DNA of 8,978 bases from JACQNR01 sp049515175 (lineage in GTDB: Bacteria; Acidobacteriota; Terriglobia; UBA7540). The notes under the pieces are model-generated. The model saw only the letters and a list, made by a program, of their open reading frames with translations, was not told where the DNA came from and made no database searches. The position numbers were made by a program, and so were the translations under genes. The stretch covers positions 1-8,978 of the forward strand of contig JBEKUI010000201.1 in NCBI GenBank assembly GCA_049515175.1, in the 5' to 3' direction. Shown piece after piece: positions 5,305-8,978 of the stretch. Positions within the stretch are counted from its first letter, which is position 1. Each line of letters opens with the position of its first letter.

Positions 5305-8099
5305 CATTCGAATTCAATGCGGGTGCGGTGGGCAGAGAATTCTTCGTAGGGGCCGACGCGCAGGGTGCGGATATAGCCGGGATGGTCGGCGTAGGCGAGC
5401 ATGACGGTCAGGATATTCTTCGTCTTGGCGCCCGTCACGAAGTACGCCTCGGGCAGAAAAAAGTCCTTCTGCGGGCCGGCGGTCACGTAGCGGCCGATGA
5501 ACTTGCCGTTGAGGTAGAGGAGCGCGTCGCGCGCGGCCTCGAAGGCGACTTTCCAGGGCGCCGACCATCCCGGGACTGCGCTGGGCAGGGCAAACTCGGC
5601 GCGGCACCAGGTGAAGGCCGGGACCAATTCCTTCGAGGTGGCAACGTCGTTGAGGTCTGCGGGCTTCCAACCGCCAGATGAGAATTCTTGGTCAATCTCT
5701 CGCCCGCGGCGGGCCGCCGGGAAGCGCTGAATCTTCCAGTCGGCGACTGTGGAGACGTCCTGCGCGCTGCGGCCATAGCGCACCGAGTCGATGCCACGCA
5801 GCGCGCCCAGGTTCGGCCCGCCGGAACTGCTTCCGAAACTTTCGCAGGCGATCTCGAGGAGGTTCGAGCCCGGGACGGCGTATTTGGCCAGCGAAAACTC
5901 GAAGCTGATACTACCGTTGGAAGCCTCCGGCACCGGCTTGCCGTTCAGGAAAACGCGCTTGAAGTCGGTGCCAAAGCTCGTGATCGACATCACCGGCTCG
6001 CCCGCGTAGGCGAACTGGCCACGGTACTTGACGTAGCCGTAGGGAACCTCGCCCAATTCCTCGAGGGGCCGGAGCGGGCCGGTCCGCCACTCGCCCGCCG
6101 CGGGATCAAACTTCTCCGTCCAGGTCTCAACCTGATTGAGCGCGATACTCGGATAGGGAACCGGCGGCGTGCTCAGATTCAGGTGCGCGGTGCGAATCGG
6201 ACGCTCGTACTGCGGCGTGACGAGAACGCCGTCAACGCGCGTCTTGGCCGGCGTCGGGGGCAGAAGCATGGTCAGGGTGTGCTCGCCGGGCTGGAAGTCG
6301 AGTTCCACCCACACCATCTTCTTGGTGCTGCCGCTCGCCGCCAACTGGTACGCGTCCGTCAGGAACGGCACAACCATGGGCTTGGGTTCCTCCGCGCCGG
6401 GGATGAGCTTGGAAGGGAATTCCGCCGTCCAGCTTTGCAGCGCCCGCGCGCGCGGCATCACGACAAGGAGCAGGTGGTTGTTGATGACCAGGATCTTTTC
6501 CGTCTTTTCCACCTGGACGCCGACGACGAGCGCTTCATATTCCTGGTCCCAGTAGTTGTAAACGTAGTCGCCTTGAATCTTGGGTTCCTCCGCCGTCGCA
6601 ACGGAAATCTCCGCCACGCGGCCGGGCTCGTCATAGACGATCAGGTAGTGCCGGTCGATGAGTAGGCCGTGGGCGAGCACCTCCGCCGTCGTGTAGCGCA
6701 GCCGGCTGCCGGTGATGGGAATTCCGACCGGCAGCATCTTCATCTCCCGCGCGCCAATGACGAGTTCGCCTTCGCGCGGCGCGGCGACGACGCGCTTGGT
6801 GGGGCTGAAGGGGTCCTGGAAATACATCTTAAAGCGCTGCTCGGCGTTGGCATTCTCCCGCACAAAGACGACGCCACTCTTGGCGGCGGCGCGTTCCGTG
6901 ACGCTGACGTTGGGATTGGTGGACTGCGGAATCTTCTCCACGGCCTTCGCCCGCGGCAGCGTCTCGGCAAGAACTGCCAGTGAGGCGCCGATACCGCGCG
7001 CCGCGTAATACTTCTCCCAGAGTCCGCCGGGCTCGCGCAGGGGCGCGGCGTAGTCGTAGGTGGTGGTGATGGTACGCGCCGCCCAATCAAAGTTGGTCCC
7101 CCCGAAGCCCATGTAGACATTGAAGAAGGTCACGCCCTGCTCGATCACCGTCTTGGTGAGGGCGTTGAACTGGGCGGCGTCGATGCCCTCCTGGTCGACA
7201 GAAAGCTTCCCCGCCGCCTCGCCGCCGAACTGGCTGAACCATCCTCCCTGCAGTTCTGTGACACCCAGGGGCGAAGTGGGCTCCTCCTGTCGGAGTTTTG
7301 CGAGCGCGGGCACGACCTGGCCGGCAATATCCCAGCGCGGGTAGAAATTGCAGGTGTCCATGATGCGCGCCATGTCGGCGTCGGAATTCTCCCGCGCCTG
7401 ACGCGTCCAGCATGTAATGAGGGGCACGCTGATCCCGGCGCCATCGCAGAGACGGGCGAGGGTGCGGAGGTACTCCTTCTTATCGGCGGCGTCGAGCTCC
7501 CAGTAATCGTATTCGTTTTCGAGCTGCACCATGATGATGGGACCGCCCACGGTGATCTGATGGCGCGCAATCACCGGCAAGACCCGGCCGTACCAGTGCT
7601 GCGACCATTGCAGGTTCTGCGGGTGACTCGAGCGCAGGGGGAAGCGCTTCGCCGCCACCCAGTCGGGAATCCCGCCGCGATGCCATTCGGCGCAGACGTA
7701 GGGCCCGGGCCGCGCAATCAGGAAGAAGCCCAATTCCTTGACGAGCGCCGCGAACTCCTCGAACTCGCTCAGGTCGCACTGGCCTTCCGCGCGTTCGTGA
7801 TAGTTCCAGAAGACGTAGGTCTCGATGGTGTTAAAGCCGGCGCGCTTGAGCTTCTCCAGGCGATCGCGCCAGAGCGTCTTCGGGCAGCGCGGATAATGGA
7901 ACGATGCGCTGTAGATGAACGTGTCGCGCCCGTTGAGCGTGAAGCAACTCGCGTCGTAGCGGATGATCTGGGGGTTGTCGAATTCCCGCGCCTGCCCGAA
8001 CGGCCGCGCGTTGAGCAGGCGCACGCCGGAAAGGCCCGCGGTCCCAACCAACGGAGCGCCCAGAGCCGTCTTGAGGAAAATTCGTCGCGAGGATTTCAT
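5301..8099 (-). CDS. GH35 beta-galactosidase-like glycoside hydrolase, Tat-exported
   Basis: The 932-residue protein begins with a twin-arginine signal (SRRIFLK at 4-10, then a hydrophobic stretch to about 27), so it is probably exported folded. The GH35 (beta/alpha)8 catalytic domain spans about 45-370: SASFHYPR (64-71), WRDRLEKLKRAGFNTIETYVFWNYHE within 77-102, RPGPYVCAEWHRGGIPDW (130-147), VQLENEY (191-197) with the predicted acid/base Glu196, and VTELQGGWF (280-288) with the predicted nucleophile Glu282. Beta-sandwich regions follow, including jelly-roll-like segments with FLNGKPV (717-723) and LYLNGKFIGRY (861-871), typical of accessory domains in large GH35 enzymes. It likely releases terminal beta-galactose from plant or other polysaccharides; substrate is not readable from sequence. 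The ATG at 8099 is chosen because it places the RR motif at residue 5; a TTG at 8144 coincides with a -35-like box. No sugar transporter or other CAZyme lies nearby. Confidence 0.93.
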   Translation of the reverse strand: MKSSRRIFLKTALGAPLVGTAGLSGVRLLNARPFGQAREFDNPQIIRYDASCFTLNGRDTFIYSASFHYPRCPKTLWRDRLEKLKRAGFNTIETYVFWNYHERAEGQCDLSEFEEFAALVKELGFFLIARPGPYVCAEWHRGGIPDWVAAKRFPLRSSHPQNLQWSQHWYGRVLPVIARHQITVGGPIIMVQLENEYDYWELDAADKKEYLRTLARLCDGAGISVPLITCWTRQARENSDADMARIMDTCNFYPRWDIAGQVVPALAKLRQEEPTSPLGVTELQGGWFSQFGGEAAGKLSVDQEGIDAAQFNALTKTVIEQGVTFFNVYMGFGGTNFDWAARTITTTYDYAAPLREPGGLWEKYYAARGIGASLAVLAETLPRAKAVEKIPQSTNPNVSVTERAAAKSGVVFVRENANAEQRFKMYFQDPFSPTKRVVAAPREGELVIGAREMKMLPVGIPITGSRLRYTTAEVLAHGLLIDRHYLIVYDEPGRVAEISVATAEEPKIQGDYVYNYWDQEYEALVVGVQVEKTEKILVINNHLLLVVMPRARALQSWTAEFPSKLIPGAEEPKPMVVPFLTDAYQLAASGSTKKMVWVELDFQPGEHTLTMLLPPTPAKTRVDGVLVTPQYERPIRTAHLNLSTPPVPYPSIALNQVETWTEKFDPAAGEWRTGPLRPLEELGEVPYGYVKYRGQFAYAGEPVMSITSFGTDFKRVFLNGKPVPEASNGSISFEFSLAKYAVPGSNLLEIACESFGSSSGGPNLGALRGIDSVRYGRSAQDVSTVADWKIQRFPAARRGREIDQEFSSGGWKPADLNDVATSKELVPAFTWCRAEFALPSAVPGWSAPWKVAFEAARDALLYLNGKFIGRYVTAGPQKDFFLPEAYFVTGAKTKNILTVMLAYADHPGYIRTLRVGPYEEFSAHRTRIEFEW

Positions 8100-8115
8100 C
8101 GCCGCCCGCTTTTGG

Positions 8116-8144
8116 AGTATGCCGACGCCCCCCGCAGGCGTCAA
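8116..8144 (-). promoter_or_regulatory. Candidate promoter for the GH35 gene
   Basis: On the minus strand TTGACG (8139-8144) and CATACT (8116-8121) are separated by 17 bp, a 5/6 and 4/6 match to sigma70 boxes at ideal spacing. The predicted start of transcription would lie only about 10 nt before the ATG at 8099, so the leader would be very short. No strong Shine-Dalgarno sequence precedes that ATG. Confidence 0.35.
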
Positions 8145-8164
8145 GCGCGCTGGGAGGGAGTCGG

Positions 8165-8294
8165 CAGTTGCCAGTCGACAGTTAGCAGTTCGCAGTCGGC
8201 AGAGGGCAACCCGCAGCCAATTGTCAGGAGGGCGGCACGGAAACCGAAAATTGGAGATTTATCCCCAACTGTCAACTGTTAACTGCCAACTGTT
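8165..8294. repeat. Inverted pair of heptad-repeat arrays (CAGTTNN x5 / AACTGNN x4)
   Basis: Five consecutive 7-base units of form CAGTYNN run from 8165 to 8199: CAGTTGC, CAGTCGA, CAGTTAG, CAGTTCG, CAGTCGG. After about 67 bp, four units of the reverse-complement form run from 8267 to 8294: AACTGTC, AACTGTT, AACTGCC, AACTGTT. Between them CCAATT (8217-8222) faces AATTGG (8249-8254). The whole could fold as a long imperfect hairpin. The 7-base period is strict, with no indel inside either array. Function unknown; it resembles short non-coding tandem elements scattered between genes rather than coding DNA. Confidence 0.7.
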
Positions 8295-8298
8295 CTGC

Positions 8299-8327
8299 TT
8301 GACTCTTGCGTTACGCGGCGTTCTAAT
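8299..8327 (+). promoter_or_regulatory. Candidate sigma70-type promoter, rightward
   Basis: TTGACT (8299-8304) and TCTAAT (8322-8327) are separated by exactly 17 bp; each box matches the consensus at 5 of 6 positions, the best pair seen in the window. The regulator gene starts about 115 bp downstream, with a hairpin in the leader. It begins just 4 bp after the heptad array. Confidence 0.45.
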
Positions 8328-8359
8328 CCGGCGTGACCCGAAGCCCCCGCAGCGGTTTT

Positions 8360-8388
8360 GTAGTGCGGACTTGGTTTTCAAGTCCGCG
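8360..8388. repeat. REP-like hairpin upstream of the regulator gene
   Basis: GCGGACTTG (8365-8373) pairs perfectly with CAAGTCCGC (8379-8387) around a 5-nt loop, GTTTT. The left flank GTAGT (8360-8364) resembles the GTAGG end of the palindrome at 5276, and both have a GCGG-containing stem and TTTCAA near the centre, so they may belong to one dispersed family. In the leader of the regulator mRNA it could also affect transcription or translation. No T-run follows, so it is not an intrinsic terminator for rightward transcription. Confidence 0.6.
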
Positions 8389-8397
8389 GCTCTTCGT

Positions 8398-8426
8398 TTG
8401 CGTTCAACGCGTGGTACGCTTCTAAA
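8398..8426 (+). promoter_or_regulatory. Weak candidate promoter close to the regulator gene
   Basis: TTGCGT (8398-8403) and TCTAAA (8421-8426) are 17 bp apart and would start transcription about 10 nt before the ATG at 8442. The -35 match is poor (3/6). It is an alternative to the stronger pair at 8299-8327. Confidence 0.2.
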
Positions 8427-8441
8427 GTCCTCTGAACGCCT

Positions 8442-8978
8442 ATGTCAGATCGAGCAGTGGCTGTGAATCCGGACGTCCTCCGTTGGGCCAGGGAGCGAGC
8501 TGGACTTTCGCTACCTGCCGTAGCAGCTCGCATCAAAAAGGGGGAGGAGGTTGTCGCTGATTGGGAAACCGGCAGTGAATCCCCAACATTTCGCCAGCTC
8601 GAAGAGCTTGCCGATCGAGTATACAAGCGGCCTGTCGCCATTTTCTTCTTCCCGAATCCACCATCTGAAGAAGACGCTCGCAGTCAGTTTAGGACACTAC
8701 CGGAATCGGAAATTGACACGCTTGCACCGGACACGCGTTTTGCGCTGCGAGAGGCACTTGCATTTCAAGAGTCTGTTAGGGAGCTAACCGCCGGCACCAA
8801 CCCAGCAACTAATATCTTCACAAGAGACGTTCGACCCCATTTGGGTGAGTCCATCGAAGAACTCGCGGCAAAAGTGCGTTCTTATCTGGAGATTCCTCTC
8901 AATGTTCAGTCGGCTTGGGCCAGCACGGAAGAAGCGATGAGACGTTGGAGGCGGGCATGTGAACGTGTCGGCGTGTTC
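8442..8978 (+). CDS. XRE-ImmA/IrrE type regulator, N-terminal 179 residues, 3'-truncated by the window
   Basis: An ATG at 8442 opens a frame that runs to the last base without a stop. It starts MSDRAVAVNPDVLRWARERA. A helix-turn-helix of the XRE/Cro type covers about 10-65 (ARERAGLSLPAVAARI, then VVADWETGSESPTFRQLEEL), followed by YKRPVAIFFFPNPP (61-74). That pattern is characteristic of proteins joining an XRE DNA-binding domain to a COG2856 ImmA/IrrE zinc-metalloprotease domain. The HExxH zinc motif would lie beyond the window and is not seen. Such proteins relieve repression by cleaving a regulator, or pair with toxin-like PIN proteins, often on mobile elements. GTG codons at 8457 and 8463 are alternative starts; no clear ribosome site precedes any of them. 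Base composition is about 52% G+C (124 of 240 bases at 8641-8880), well below the glycosidase gene, consistent with acquisition by transfer. Confidence 0.82.
   Translation, partial: MSDRAVAVNPDVLRWARERAGLSLPAVAARIKKGEEVVADWETGSESPTFRQLEELADRVYKRPVAIFFFPNPPSEEDARSQFRTLPESEIDTLAPDTRFALREALAFQESVRELTAGTNPATNIFTRDVRPHLGESIEELAAKVRSYLEIPLNVQSAWASTEEAMRRWRRACERVGVF

Larger units (their letters stand above)
8100..8441. other. Non-coding divergent intergenic region
   Basis: This 342 bp stretch separates the leftward glycosidase gene from the rightward regulator gene. No frame with recognisable protein features was found in it. From left to right it holds the glycosidase promoter boxes, an inverted pair of heptad-repeat arrays (8165-8294), a TTGACT/TCTAAT promoter-like pair (8299-8327), a 9-bp-stem hairpin (8365-8387) and a second, weaker promoter-like pair (8398-8426). 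No tRNA or other structured RNA gene was recognised. Confidence 0.7.

Noticed and set aside
5688..6665. 325-residue plus-strand open frame opposite the GH35 gene
   Set aside because: Composition and position fit an antisense shadow; no domain recognised.
778..8099. The three minus-strand genes as one functional operon
   Set aside because: Gaps of 209 and 117 bp, hairpins after the upstream genes, separate promoter-like boxes and unrelated functions argue for independent units.
8100..8144. TTG at 8144 as the start of the GH35 gene
   Set aside because: It would push the twin-arginine motif away from the N-terminus, and the TTGACG fits a -35 box with a -10-like box 17 bp on.
8165..8294. Heptad arrays considered as a CRISPR array
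   Set aside because: Units are 7 bases, contiguous, with no unique spacers and opposite orientation in the two arrays.

Overview
The window is GC-rich bacterial chromosome (about two thirds G+C in the sampled stretch of the large glycosidase gene). It has five protein-coding genes, two of them cut by the window edges. The gene mix is a family-B DNA polymerase of the archaeal/Pol II type in a bacterium, a very large multihaem cytochrome, a Tat-exported GH35 glycosidase, and short palindromic and heptad repeats between genes. This suggests a free-living soil or subsurface bacterium, perhaps Acidobacteriota. The assignment is an inference from gene content; there is no rRNA or other marker here to prove it.

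Layout. Positions 1-711 (+) hold the C-terminal thumb region of a family-B DNA polymerase. It converges on three genes read leftwards on the minus strand. First from the left is 778-3615, a 945-residue cytochrome with a secretion signal, 19 CxxCH haem-c sites and a six-helix membrane domain resembling a dihaem cytochrome b. Next is 3825-5183, a stand-alone homoserine dehydrogenase with an ACT domain (hom). Third is 5301-8099, a Tat-exported GH35 beta-galactosidase-like enzyme. A non-coding stretch follows (8100-8441) with an inverted pair of heptad-repeat arrays, a REP-like hairpin and promoter-like boxes. From 8442 to the end (+) runs the N-terminal part of an XRE-ImmA/IrrE type regulator, visibly lower in G+C.

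The genes do not look like one pathway. The three minus-strand genes are separated by 209 and 117 bp, and hom and the glycosidase each have their own promoter-like boxes, so they are probably separate transcription units. The most notable item is the cytochrome. It joins a periplasmic 19-haem wire to a quinone-interacting type membrane cytochrome b in one polypeptide, the same plan as Geobacter CbcL but with many more haems. Its haem domain is built from an internal duplication with an exact 245-residue register, plus a third partial copy.
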